Positions 1 through 10,975 of a DNA stretch of 52,767 nucleotides are shown here, one piece after another (the stretch's first letter is position 1; every line of letters begins with the position of its first letter). The position numbers were made by a program, and so were the translations under genes. The notes under the pieces are model-generated. The model searched no databases. It was not told where the DNA came from and saw only the letters and a program-made list of their open reading frames with translations. Location: assembly GCA_021806925.1 (NCBI GenBank), contig JAKAPS010000002.1:65751-118517 (forward strand), in the 5' to 3' direction. The DNA is from a bacterium. Lineage in GTDB: Bacteria; Patescibacteriota; Dojkabacteria; JAKAPS01.

Positions 1-2
1 CG

Positions 3-746
3 AAAGATGTGCAAACCTACGAATCAGAAGTCAATGACTTTACACAATTTAACATATCTGGAAAACCAAAAATTGGACTAATAAAGGAATTGAATACACA
101 ATTGTTTACAAACATGATGGGGAAAGATGTTTATTCCAACTATCTCTCTTCAATAAAACTATTGTCACAAGATTTTGATTTTGTTGAAATAAGTTTTAAA
201 GATATTGAATATTCTCTTCCTGCCTATTATATAATTACTCCATCTGAAATATCTTCTAATATGGCTAGATATGATGGAATAAGATTTGGTGGTGATGAAG
301 CCAAGCATAATTCTATTGATGAAATATATTATAGCGGTAGAGAATTATTTGAGGATGAAGTTAAACGACGTATATTTATAGGTAATTTCTCACTATCCAG
401 CGGATACGCTGATAAATATTATGAAAATGCTGTTTCAATTAGAAATGAAATACGTAATAAATTAAGTGATATATTTAATTCAATAGATGCAATATTCCTT
501 CCTACTTCTCCAAATGTTGCATTTGAAATCGGGAGTAAAACAACAAATCCTGTTGAAATGTACATGGAGGATATATTTACTGTTTCAGCAAATATAGCTG
601 GTATCCCTGCTATATCAATTCCATCTGGATTCAACGAAAAACATCTTCCAATAGGGATGCAGTTATTCGCAAAAAGGAAGGATGATTTCAAATTACTATC
701 CTTTGCTAACAGATGCGAGGAAATTTTTAATTTTAATAATGACTAG
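3..746 (+). CDS. gatA: Asp-tRNA(Asn)/Glu-tRNA(Gln) amidotransferase subunit A, 3' part
   Basis: GatA is the amidase of GatCAB: it releases ammonia from glutamine or asparagine so that GatB can amidate mischarged Glu-tRNA(Gln) or Asp-tRNA(Asn). The frame is open from the window edge, so the N-terminal part with the Ser-cisSer-Lys catalytic core is off-window. What remains is the C-terminal half of the amidase fold, including the typical segments IFLPTSP, VSANIAGIPAISIPSGF and LPIGMQLF. A GTG at base 9 is internal, not a start. The stop overlaps the gatB start by 8 bp, so the two are translationally coupled. gatC is not seen here and may lie upstream. Confidence 0.93.
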   Translation, partial: KDVQTYESEVNDFTQFNISGKPKIGLIKELNTQLFTNMMGKDVYSNYLSSIKLLSQDFDFVEISFKDIEYSLPAYYIITPSEISSNMARYDGIRFGGDEAKHNSIDEIYYSGRELFEDEVKRRIFIGNFSLSSGYADKYYENAVSIRNEIRNKLSDIFNSIDAIFLPTSPNVAFEIGSKTTNPVEMYMEDIFTVSANIAGIPAISIPSGFNEKHLPIGMQLFAKRKDDFKLLSFANRCEEIFNFNND

Positions 747-2202
747 AAAAATAAAGCCAATAATTGGGTTAGAGATACATGTACAACTGAAAACAAAAAC
801 GAAAATGTTTTGTAGTTGTGATACACAATACTTCCATAGTGAACCTAACTCTCATATGTGTCCAGTATGTTTAGGTTTGCCAGGTGCACTTCCAGTACCC
901 AATAAGGAAGGTATTAAGTTAAGTGTGAAATCTGGATTAGCGTTAAATTGTACAATAAATAATTATTCGAGGTGGGATAGAAAAAACTACATGTATCCAG
1001 ATCTATTTAAAGGATATCAAATAACTCAGTATGTTTATCCAATAGCAAGCAATGGATATGTTGATATTAATCTGCCTGCTAGTACTGGTAATAATTCAAA
1101 GAAGAAGAGAATAAGGATATTGAGAGCACACCTTGAAGAAGATACAGCAAAATCTATTCATGAAACTGATTACACCTTAATCGATGGGAATAAGGCTGGA
1201 GTTCCATTACTTGAAATAGTATCTGAGCCTGATATGAATTCTAGTGAAGAAGCCAAGTTGTATGCACAAAAGGTATATAACACACTGATATATGCAGGTG
1301 TTTCAGATTGTGATTTAGAGAAAGGTCAAATGCGGTTTGATGTAAATGTAAATATTGAAGTGGTCGATGAATATGAAGATAAAACAATTACAAGAGTTAC
1401 ACCAATAGTGGAAATGAAGAATATGAATTCATTTGCAGATATGGTCAGTGCGATTGAATTTGAGTTTCAAAGACAAGAAAAAGAGTTAGATGAGACAAAT
1501 ATTGAAAAAGCAGCTGGTAATAAGACAACACGAGGCTGGAATTCATTAAAATCAAGAACATTTCTTTTAAGGTCAAAAGAAGAAGCAGAAGATTACAGGT
1601 ATTTTCCAGAGCCTGATCTTTTACCTGTATATATTGATGATGTTGATATTGATAAAATACAGGAGGAGATTGGAGATCTTCCAGATAAAATATATGATGA
1701 TCTATCAAATATGAATTTCCCTGATGAAATTGTAACAATGTATACTTCTTCGTATATATATTACAAGTATTTGAAAGAAACCCTTCAATATATTGATAAC
1801 ATAAATGTGTATACGTTTATAAAGAATGAACTGAAATCAGTAACTGGTGAAAATCCGTATATACTAAATCCAGAATTTTGTGCTGAAATAATTAGATTAC
1901 TTATTGAAAAAAGAATAACAAATCTTGTTGCGAAGGATTTAATAAACCTTTCTATTGAATCAGGTTTATCCCCTATTCAATTAGCAAATGATAAAAAGCT
2001 TTTCACAACAATTGAAGGGCTAGATGAGCAAGTAATTGAAGTTATTCGTGAAAATGCGGATGCTGTAAATAATTATAAAGGGGGAAAGGAATCCTCATTA
2101 ATGTTTCTAGTAGGTCAAGTTATGAAAAAAGCAAAAGGTCGAACTGATCCAGTAACCGCAAAAGAGAAACTATTAAAGCTTCTTAAGGAGGATTTGAAAT
2201 AA
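739..2202 (+). CDS. gatB: Asp-tRNA(Asn)/Glu-tRNA(Gln) amidotransferase subunit B
   Basis: GatB phosphorylates the misacylated tRNA carboxylate and transfers ammonia from GatA. Of the possible starts I chose the ATG at 739 because it opens directly into the family N-terminus (MTRKIKPIIGLEIHVQL) and overlaps the gatA stop; an earlier in-frame start would add 19 residues that do not fit. The product is 487 aa, the normal length. The zinc-site cysteines FCSC and CPVC are present near the N-terminus, followed by LEEDTAKSIH and the GVPLLEIVSEPD signature. The C-terminal YqeY/tail domain ends at DPVTAKEKLLKLL. Together with gatA it implies indirect Gln and/or Asn tRNA charging. Confidence 0.96.
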   Translation: MTRKIKPIIGLEIHVQLKTKTKMFCSCDTQYFHSEPNSHMCPVCLGLPGALPVPNKEGIKLSVKSGLALNCTINNYSRWDRKNYMYPDLFKGYQITQYVYPIASNGYVDINLPASTGNNSKKKRIRILRAHLEEDTAKSIHETDYTLIDGNKAGVPLLEIVSEPDMNSSEEAKLYAQKVYNTLIYAGVSDCDLEKGQMRFDVNVNIEVVDEYEDKTITRVTPIVEMKNMNSFADMVSAIEFEFQRQEKELDETNIEKAAGNKTTRGWNSLKSRTFLLRSKEEAEDYRYFPEPDLLPVYIDDVDIDKIQEEIGDLPDKIYDDLSNMNFPDEIVTMYTSSYIYYKYLKETLQYIDNINVYTFIKNELKSVTGENPYILNPEFCAEIIRLLIEKRITNLVAKDLINLSIESGLSPIQLANDKKLFTTIEGLDEQVIEVIRENADAVNNYKGGKESSLMFLVGQVMKKAKGRTDPVTAKEKLLKLLKEDLK

Positions 2203-2239
2203 TTTTGTATTTTTTGTATCCTGATTGTAATCATATTTT

Positions 2240-2794
2240 ATGTTTAAAAGTTTCTTTAGTAAATTTATTAGTATATTTTTATTCATTATATTTTTTATTC
2301 CAAGTATCTTCAATTCAACTGTAAATGCACAAAGTTATTCATATTTCAATCTTTCAATATTACCTCAGAGTGCATTAGATAAAAATATAACACTGAAAGT
2401 TGATATTGTTCCAACGTTCACTGGAAATGCAAAAATATCATGGAGTGTCCCCTATGGTATTGATATTGTATCAGGAGCAGAGAATTCCAATACATATTTA
2501 GTTAATTCAAAAGATACTGTTGACTATATAACAATAAAGCCAGAATTTCCTGGTGAATATCCTTTGACAGTAACATTTTCAACACTTGCTGGAGGTTCTG
2601 ATATTCTGTATGTCAGGCATGAGAATTTATATATTGGAAATAATTTAAGGGTATTAAATGATGTTCCAAGTATTATTAAATACATATCGTTTATATTAAT
2701 ACAAATAATATTCCTGAGCGTAACTTGTTTTATCTTAAGAGATAGTGTATCTGCATTCTTTGTTGTAATTAAAAGGTGGTTTAATTCAGATTAA
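2240..2794 (+). CDS. Small secreted membrane-anchored protein, function unknown
   Basis: I do not recognise a family. The 184-residue product starts with a positively charged, strongly hydrophobic stretch (about residues 5-30, ending near VNAQ), which looks like a signal peptide with a possible signal peptidase I site. A beta-rich extracellular region of about 110 residues follows; its aromatic and Gly/Pro pattern resembles an Ig-like domain. A second hydrophobic segment (about 145-170) and a short basic tail (KRWFNSD) come last, so the protein would be anchored with most of its mass outside. It sits between gatB and dnaE on the same strand, with short gaps. The upstream sequence has no Shine-Dalgarno motif. 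Confidence 0.65.
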   Translation: MFKSFFSKFISIFLFIIFFIPSIFNSTVNAQSYSYFNLSILPQSALDKNITLKVDIVPTFTGNAKISWSVPYGIDIVSGAENSNTYLVNSKDTVDYITIKPEFPGEYPLTVTFSTLAGGSDILYVRHENLYIGNNLRVLNDVPSIIKYISFILIQIIFLSVTCFILRDSVSAFFVVIKRWFNSD

Positions 2795-2800
2795 AACATC

Positions 2801-2806
2801 TAGAAT
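2801..2806 (+). promoter_or_regulatory. Candidate -10 box (TAGAAT) for dnaE, leaderless type
   Basis: TAGAAT ends 11 nt before the dnaE ATG and there is no ribosome binding site between them. The arrangement matches the -10-to-ATG spacing seen at several other genes here, so a leaderless or very short-leader dnaE transcript is inferred. Confidence 0.35.
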
Positions 2807-2817
2807 ATTTTTAATTT

Positions 2818-5800
2818 ATGGATTTAAAAGATTTTGTACATTTGCATCTTCATACTGAATATTCAATTCTTGATGGTGTTAGCCATATTAATGAATTGGG
2901 TAAATACCTTAAAGAGAATGGATTTAAATCATGTGCAATTACAGACCATGGTGTAATGTACGGTGTGTTTGAATTCTATACTGTAATGAAGGAAAATGGC
3001 ATAAAACCTATTATTGGTTGTGAAATATACCTTTCAAAGGGTTCACACTTAAGGAAAGATTCCAAACTGGACAGGAAGTCTTATCATATGACTATAATAG
3101 CTAAAAATTTTAAAGGCTATAAAAATCTAATGAAAATAGTCAGCATTGGTCACACTGAAGGCTTCTACTATAAGCCAAGGGTTGATATTGATGTTCTTGA
3201 GAAATATTCTGAAGGTTTAATATGTTTATCTGGTTGTTTAAATGGTATAATTCCAAAGAATTTACTTGCAAATAGAGAGAAACAAGCAAGGAAGTATATA
3301 ACTAAATTTCAGCAAATATTTGGGAAAGACAATTTCTACTTTGAAGTACAAAGGAATGGTATTGAGGATTCTGATATTCTGACTACAAAAATAGAAGCTC
3401 TTGCAAAGGAACTTGATATTAAAATTGTAGCAACATGTGATAGTCACTATATACATAAAGAAGACTATATTGCTCAGGAATTACTATGGTGTATTAGTGA
3501 TGGGAAAAAATTAGCGGATAAATCGCATAGGACATATCCAACACAAGAATTTTATGTAAAGACTATTCCTGAGATGAATGAATTATTCAAAGATAAACCT
3601 GAATATATTCAATGCTCAAGTGACATAGCTTCTTTGGTAGAAGAATATGACATTGGATTTGGTCGAGTTGAACCAGTGTTCTATCCAATTCCTAAAGGAG
3701 ATGATGCTAGTACATTAATTAGGAAGAAGACACTGGAAGGTGCGAGAAAGATCTATCACGAATTAAATGATGAAATTTTAAAAAGGATTGATTATGAATT
3801 AGAAGTAATTCATATGAAAAATTATGACAACTATATATTAGTTGTAGCTGATTACGTGAATTATGCTAAGGAAAAAGGAATAATTGTTGGTCCAGGGAGA
3901 GGATCTGGAGCAGGTTCAATTGTTGCATACTGTTTAGGAATAACAAATTTGATAGACCCAATTGAATGGAATTTACCGTTCGAAAGGTTTTTAAACCCAG
4001 AAAGACCATCACCTCCAGATTTTGATATAGATTTTGAGGATCAAAGAAGAGACGAAGTAGTAGAGTATATGAAGGCTAAATATGGTGCTGACAGGGTATC
4101 GAACATTGTAACATTTGGAAAACTAAACACAAAATTAGCAATAAGAGATGTAGCAAGGATTCTTGGAGTAGATCTAATCACTGCAGATAAATTATCAAAA
4201 TTAGTTCCAGTACATCAGGGGAAATCACCTAAAATATTTGATGCAATAAAGCAGGTTCCCGAAATGCAGGATATTATTGATTCAAATTCAATTGAATTAA
4301 ATAAGCTTATAGAGCTTGTTCATAAAATTGAAGGAACTGTAAGGCACGTGTCAACTCATGCTTGTGGAGTTCTAATTACTCCTGAGCCCGTCGTTGAATA
4401 CACACCTATACAACCTGAACCTAAAGGGAAAAAAGAGAATTCATATATTACTCAATATCCTGGTGCATATATAGAGAATCTTGGTCTATTGAAATTTGAC
4501 TTTTTAGGTTTGAAAAATTTAAGTAAGTTAAATAATACTGTTAAGCTAATAAAGCAAATCAAGGGATTGGATGTTGATATTGATAAAATTGATTTTGCGG
4601 ATCAAAAAGTTTACAAGATCTTTCAAGAAGGTGATACTCTTGGTGTCTTTCAATTTGAATCAGACGGTATGAAGAAATATCTGAAGGATCTTCACCCAGA
4701 GAATATTAGAGAATTATCATTTATGGCCGCAGCGTATAGGCCTGGTGCTATGGACTATATAACACCATATATTGAATGTAAAAACGGAAAGAGACAGGTT
4801 GAATATATACATCCTGATTTAGAAGAGGTTCTTAAGGAGACATATGGCTACCCTATTTACCAAGAGAATATAATGGAAATCGCAAGAAAAATGGCTGGAT
4901 ATTCATTAGGAAGAGCAGACATATTAAGAAGAGCAATGGGTAAGAAAAAGATTGAAATTCTTCTAAAAGAGAAAGAAGCTTTTATTAGTAGTGTTATAGG
5001 GCAAGGATATAGCCAGGATATTGCTGATAAATTATTTGAATACTTAATTCCATTTTCAGGATATGGATTTAATAAGGCACACAGTGCATCATACGCAATT
5101 ATTGCCTATCAGACTGCATATTTAAAGGCGTATTTTTATGAAGAATACATGGCAGTTGAATTAGAATCCAATCTAGGTGATTTCAGTAAGGTTAAGAATA
5201 TTTCTGAAGAACTTGAATTAAAAAACATAAAATTAAAATTACCAAGTATAAATTATAGCGAAAAGTGGTTTACGGTTGAAAAGAATGATGATGATGATAA
5301 ACTATCCATAAGGTTTGGGTTAGATGCACTCAAAGGTATAAACACTAAATCAGTTGAAGAAATAATTAGAGCAAGAGGCAATACAAAATTTAAGGACATA
5401 AGTGATTTTTTCTACAGGATAGATACTTCACTAGTAACAAAAAAGACAATTGAATTATTGATTAAGGCAGGATGTATGGATGAGTGGGGATATACACGTG
5501 CGTCACTTCTAAATGTTTACTCTGGAATATATGATAACATATTGCAGGTTAAGAAAAATTTAAAATCAAGAGAAAACTCATTGTTTGATTTTTCTTCTGA
5601 TGAGGAAGCTGACAACAGTAGTAATAAACCCAATATCAATATACCTCAAATTCAAGAATCCAAGGAAGTATTAAAGTGGGAAAGAGACATTCTTGGTATA
5701 TTTATTTCTAATCACCCAATGAAGTATTATTCAAAGCTATATAACAGAAAAGATATATACAAACTTAATGAATTGTATGAGAAGAATAATAACACGGTGA

Positions 5801-6342
5801 AATGCATAGGTATAATAACTAGCGTTAAAAAAATAGTTACAAAGAAAGACGGTTTGCCGATGGCATTTATGCAATTTGAAGACATATTCGGTAAAATTGA
5901 AGTTGTTGTATTTCCAAAAAACTATGATGAGAATAAAGAATATCTAATTGAAAATATACCTGTAATTATAAAAGGAAAGGTAAGTGTGATTAAGGATTTT
6001 AATAATAAGCAATCGGTAAAAATATTTATAGAAGGTATAAAACCTTTAGAAGATAAATTTATGGATACTACATATGAAGTAACTCAAAGCCATAACAATC
6101 CCGATAATGTTGAAGGTAATAAAACTAAGAACATCAGTAGTAATAATTCAGCTCAGGATAAGTATAATCCATTAATAATAACCCTTGATCCGCAGAAAGA
6201 AAAAATTGAGAAGATTAAAGAACTTGTTGACAGGTTTCCTGGAGATGATATATTAACAATAAAGGTAAACGGACACAACGATATCACTCTTGAAAGAAAA
6301 GTTAACAGAGAGAAAATTTCAATGTATCTTAAAGATATTTAA
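2818..6342 (+). CDS. dnaE: DNA polymerase III alpha subunit
   Basis: This is the replicative polymerase of the DnaE1/DnaE3 class, 1174 aa, the expected length. An N-terminal PHP domain begins with FVHLHLHTEYSILDG and keeps the metal-binding pattern (HLHLHTEYS, TDHGVMYG, CDSHY), so it could be a live metal-dependent exonuclease. The family C polymerase core has GPGRGSGAGS and the catalytic aspartates of PDFDIDF (Asp401, Asp403, Asp405), followed by YQENIM and the SGYGFNKAHSASYA segment. Helix-hairpin-helix and OB-fold regions follow (CIGIITSVKKI to EVVVFP, about residues 1000-1060), then a less conserved tail. There is no intein or fusion. It is convergent with rplS. Confidence 0.97.
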   Translation: MDLKDFVHLHLHTEYSILDGVSHINELGKYLKENGFKSCAITDHGVMYGVFEFYTVMKENGIKPIIGCEIYLSKGSHLRKDSKLDRKSYHMTIIAKNFKGYKNLMKIVSIGHTEGFYYKPRVDIDVLEKYSEGLICLSGCLNGIIPKNLLANREKQARKYITKFQQIFGKDNFYFEVQRNGIEDSDILTTKIEALAKELDIKIVATCDSHYIHKEDYIAQELLWCISDGKKLADKSHRTYPTQEFYVKTIPEMNELFKDKPEYIQCSSDIASLVEEYDIGFGRVEPVFYPIPKGDDASTLIRKKTLEGARKIYHELNDEILKRIDYELEVIHMKNYDNYILVVADYVNYAKEKGIIVGPGRGSGAGSIVAYCLGITNLIDPIEWNLPFERFLNPERPSPPDFDIDFEDQRRDEVVEYMKAKYGADRVSNIVTFGKLNTKLAIRDVARILGVDLITADKLSKLVPVHQGKSPKIFDAIKQVPEMQDIIDSNSIELNKLIELVHKIEGTVRHVSTHACGVLITPEPVVEYTPIQPEPKGKKENSYITQYPGAYIENLGLLKFDFLGLKNLSKLNNTVKLIKQIKGLDVDIDKIDFADQKVYKIFQEGDTLGVFQFESDGMKKYLKDLHPENIRELSFMAAAYRPGAMDYITPYIECKNGKRQVEYIHPDLEEVLKETYGYPIYQENIMEIARKMAGYSLGRADILRRAMGKKKIEILLKEKEAFISSVIGQGYSQDIADKLFEYLIPFSGYGFNKAHSASYAIIAYQTAYLKAYFYEEYMAVELESNLGDFSKVKNISEELELKNIKLKLPSINYSEKWFTVEKNDDDDKLSIRFGLDALKGINTKSVEEIIRARGNTKFKDISDFFYRIDTSLVTKKTIELLIKAGCMDEWGYTRASLLNVYSGIYDNILQVKKNLKSRENSLFDFSSDEEADNSSNKPNINIPQIQESKEVLKWERDILGIFISNHPMKYYSKLYNRKDIYKLNELYEKNNNTVKCIGIITSVKKIVTKKDGLPMAFMQFEDIFGKIEVVVFPKNYDENKEYLIENIPVIIKGKVSVIKDFNNKQSVKIFIEGIKPLEDKFMDTTYEVTQSHNNPDNVEGNKTKNISSNNSAQDKYNPLIITLDPQKEKIEKIKELVDRFPGDDILTIKVNGHNDITLERKVNREKISMYLKDI

Positions 6343-6408
6343 ACAAATAAAAAAATAGTAAAATAATTTATTAAAAATTTCTAGAGAGGTAATAGCACGA
6401 GAAATAAG

Positions 6409-6756
6409 TTATTTAACGTACAATGCCATTTTACCTATTCTTTCTCTTAGGTAATACAGTTTTGCTCTTCTAACTTTTGTAGCCTTTTTTACAATCTCTA
6501 TTTTTTGAATCATAGGACTATGTAATGGTAATATTCTTTCAACAGCTATACCGCCTTGTGCTATTTTTCGAATTGTAAACATCTTTCTAGTTCCAGATCC
6601 TCTAATACCAAGAACGACACCTTGAAACATTTGAGTTCTCTTTTTATCACCTTCAATGATTTTAAGATATACTTTTAATGTATCACCAACATTAAATTCA
6701 GGTATAGAACTATTTAAATATTTATCCTCAAGCAATTTTAAAACTTTAGTATTCAT
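6409..6756 (-). CDS. rplS: 50S ribosomal protein L19
   Basis: L19 lies at the 30S-50S interface. The 115 aa product has the family core [55 protein letters not shown] and the basic tail [15 protein letters not shown]. It is the last gene of a rplU / methylase / rpmA / rplS cluster and overlaps the rpmA stop by 4 bp (ATGA), so it is translationally coupled. Having L19 joined to the L21-L27 pair is unusual, since rplS normally sits with rpsP-rimM-trmD. Confidence 0.96.
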   Translation of the reverse strand: MNTKVLKLLEDKYLNSSIPEFNVGDTLKVYLKIIEGDKKRTQMFQGVVLGIRGSGTRKMFTIRKIAQGGIAVERILPLHSPMIQKIEIVKKATKVRRAKLYYLRERIGKMALYVK

Positions 6757-7016
6757 TTTTCTAATACTTCAACTATTTTTTTAGGGTGTTTTACACCTGG
6801 TAATTTCCTGAAATTTACAACTCCGCTTTTTAGTGCAAAAAGAGTAAAATCTTTTCCAACACCAACATTTTTACCTTTATGAAAAACGGTTCCTCTTTGC
6901 CTTACAATTATACTACCGCTTTTTGCAAATTCACCAGAATAAACCTTTACACCAAGTCTTTTTCCAGCTACATTTCCTGATTGTTTTACTTTTCCTGCTG
7001 CTTTTACATGCGACAT
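6753..7016 (-). CDS. rpmA: 50S ribosomal protein L27
   Basis: L27 helps place tRNA at the peptidyl transferase centre. The 87 aa protein has the family signature [20 protein letters not shown], then [24 protein letters not shown]. The N-terminus is MSHVKAAG, already in mature-like form; it has no Firmicutes-type cleavable leader. Its stop overlaps the rplS start by 4 bp, and it begins 3 bp after the methylase stop. The C-terminal [12 protein letters not shown] is slightly longer than in minimal forms. Confidence 0.96.
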   Translation of the reverse strand: MSHVKAAGKVKQSGNVAGKRLGVKVYSGEFAKSGSIIVRQRGTVFHKGKNVGVGKDFTLFALKSGVVNFRKLPGVKHPKKIVEVLEK

Positions 7017-7019
7017 ATA

Positions 7020-7889
7020 TTAAAATCTTTCCAATACAAAAATATTGCGCAATACCTTAGCGCCTTTTCTATAATATATTAAATCTCCAAGATTGTCAAT
7101 AATTGGTGGCTTCCTAAGGTTGTATCTTGAATAGGTTTTTTCCAGTGAAAGTATTATGGGTCTGTTTTTTGATGCGAATCTTGGAAGAATTACAACAATA
7201 CGTTGACCAACTCTTGTTATTCCACTTGCTTCCTTTAAAAACATCTCAAGTAATTTTTCAGTGTCTGAAATGTTTTTAACAATATTTTTATCTATTCTGT
7301 AATCCTTTCTAGGAATACCAAGATATGACTCAGTAACAATTGAATCCCACTCGTTCTTTATTTTTCGTATATTTCTTGCATCACTGACAAACGTCTTCCA
7401 TTTTCCAGTACCAGTATATTTATTTTCAAGCCAACGGCAATTCTCTGATGTATATTTAACCATTCTTGGATTTAAATCTGAGCCTATCGCGTTATATCCC
7501 ATTAGCATAGCTTCAAGTAACACTGTACCTGTCCCGCAAAATGGATCATATATTGTCTTCGTTTCAGGAGTTAATGATAAATTAATCAAAATCTTAGATA
7601 ATTTGCTTGTGAGCATTCCATTGACAGTATCTATTCTTGGTCGTTTAAACTCTACAGAAATTGATTTTTTTGGATTAAATTTATATATATTATCTTCATA
7701 AGATATTTCACGTGTTCCACCTAAGAGTTCTAGTAATACTTCTGGATTAACTTCTTTTTCAAGTTTTAGAATAAGATAATCTTTGTTTCGATTAAGTACA
7801 TCAAAATTAATTTCATGAGCAAGCAATAATGAAAAAATTTCAGCAGTAGAAAGAACACTAAATGTTCCAAGTCTAAATGTAAGAATCAT
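7020..7889 (-). CDS. Trm11/Trm-G10-like RNA N2-guanine methyltransferase (COG1041 type)
   Basis: This is a class I SAM-dependent methyltransferase of 289 aa. The SAM-binding motif is YDPFCGTGTVLLEAMLMGY (about residues 111-130), followed by an acidic GSDLNP turn. Just before it, KRPRIDTVNGMLTSKLSKI resembles the linker of archaeal tRNA G10 methylases, in which a G.L.pkLA pattern precedes the catalytic domain. The catalytic motif IV, usually DPPYG, reads TESYLG here, so the exact base specificity is uncertain. The N-terminal ~90 residues could be a reduced THUMP/ferredoxin-like RNA-binding part. It lies between rplU and rpmA (14 bp and 3 bp gaps), suggesting action on rRNA or tRNA during ribosome production. 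Target modification is an inference. Confidence 0.7.
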   Translation of the reverse strand: MILTFRLGTFSVLSTAEIFSLLLAHEINFDVLNRNKDYLILKLEKEVNPEVLLELLGGTREISYEDNIYKFNPKKSISVEFKRPRIDTVNGMLTSKLSKILINLSLTPETKTIYDPFCGTGTVLLEAMLMGYNAIGSDLNPRMVKYTSENCRWLENKYTGTGKWKTFVSDARNIRKIKNEWDSIVTESYLGIPRKDYRIDKNIVKNISDTEKLLEMFLKEASGITRVGQRIVVILPRFASKNRPIILSLEKTYSRYNLRKPPIIDNLGDLIYYRKGAKVLRNIFVLERF

Positions 7890-7903
7890 TAGGTACTATC
7901 TTC

Positions 7904-8212
7904 TTAAATTGTATCAAACTTTACTGTTGTACTAAGTTGCCTATGTCCATTAACTTTTCTATATCTTGATTTTGCCTTGAACTTTATAATCTTAATTTTC
8001 TTACCTTTCACATTTTGTTTATGAATAACACCAGAAATTTTTGATTTAGTATATGGCTCACCTACTTCAACTTTCCCATCTACATATCTTAGTAATGTAT
8101 CGAATTTAACTACATCATTAATTTCTCCAGTAATCAATTCAATATCTACTAGATCACCGATATTAACAATATATTGTTTTCCTCCAGTTTCTATAACCGC
8201 AAAATCTTTCAT
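7904..8212 (-). CDS. rplU: 50S ribosomal protein L21
   Basis: L21 is an early-assembly 23S rRNA-binding protein. The 102 aa product starts FAVIETGGKQYIVNIGDLVDIE and ends KSRYRKVNGHRQLSTTVKF, both family hallmarks. It is the first gene of the L21 / methylase / L27 / L19 unit. A consensus promoter lies immediately upstream, with its -10 box only 9 nt from the ATG and no Shine-Dalgarno sequence. Confidence 0.96.
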   Translation of the reverse strand: MKDFAVIETGGKQYIVNIGDLVDIELITGEINDVVKFDTLLRYVDGKVEVGEPYTKSKISGVIHKQNVKGKKIKIIKFKAKSRYRKVNGHRQLSTTVKFDTI

Positions 8213-8221
8213 ATACTCAGC

Positions 8222-8250
8222 ATTATATCAAATTATATATCATTTGTGAA
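8222..8250 (-). promoter_or_regulatory. Promoter of the rplU-rplS cluster, leaderless type
   Basis: Read on the minus strand: TTCACA (8250-8245), a 17 nt spacer, and a perfect TATAAT (8227-8222), then 9 nt to the rplU ATG. A start site about 6-8 nt after the -10 box would leave almost no 5' leader. The -35 box overlaps the 5' side of the atpC stop region's upstream spacer. Confidence 0.7.
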
Positions 8251-8253
8251 ATT

Positions 8254-8649
8254 TCAGCGCTTTTGATCAATGATTGTTTTTACAAATGTTTTCTTTGAAC
8301 TAAGATAATCCTTCTTTCTATTTGAGATAGGTTCCCCAGTTAGTTCTTTATCTATTTTCTCGTGCATCTCAACATATTTATCATAGTTATCAATATGTTC
8401 ATCATATATAGATTCAATCAAATATGCTTTGATATCTCCCCCTATTATTTGAAGAAGACCATAATGTACGATGATTGCTTTATCCTCGTTATTTATAGCA
8501 TATGAAAGAATTCCACTATTCACTTTACATATATAATCAGTATGATTCGGTAAAATTGTTCTATCACCTTCATCACTTTTGAATGTCACTTTTTCAACAT
8601 TCTCCTTCTTAATATGCTTTCCATTAGCAGTATATATGTATAATTTCAT
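8254..8649 (-). CDS. atpC: F1 ATP synthase epsilon subunit
   Basis: Epsilon is the central-stalk subunit that regulates rotation. The 131 aa product has the N-terminal beta-sandwich pattern (LPNHTDYICKVNSGIL, IVHYGLLQIIGGDIKAYLIES) followed by a helical C-terminal region. The end (SSKKTFVKTIIDQKR) is basic. It is the last gene of the atp operon, 5 bp after atpD. Sequence divergence is high, but position and fold pattern make the assignment firm. Confidence 0.9.
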   Translation of the reverse strand: MKLYIYTANGKHIKKENVEKVTFKSDEGDRTILPNHTDYICKVNSGILSYAINNEDKAIIVHYGLLQIIGGDIKAYLIESIYDEHIDNYDKYVEMHEKIDKELTGEPISNRKKDYLSSKKTFVKTIIDQKR

Positions 8650-8654
8650 ATATA

Positions 8655-10967
<2,313 letters not shown>

Positions 10968-10975
<8 letters not shown>

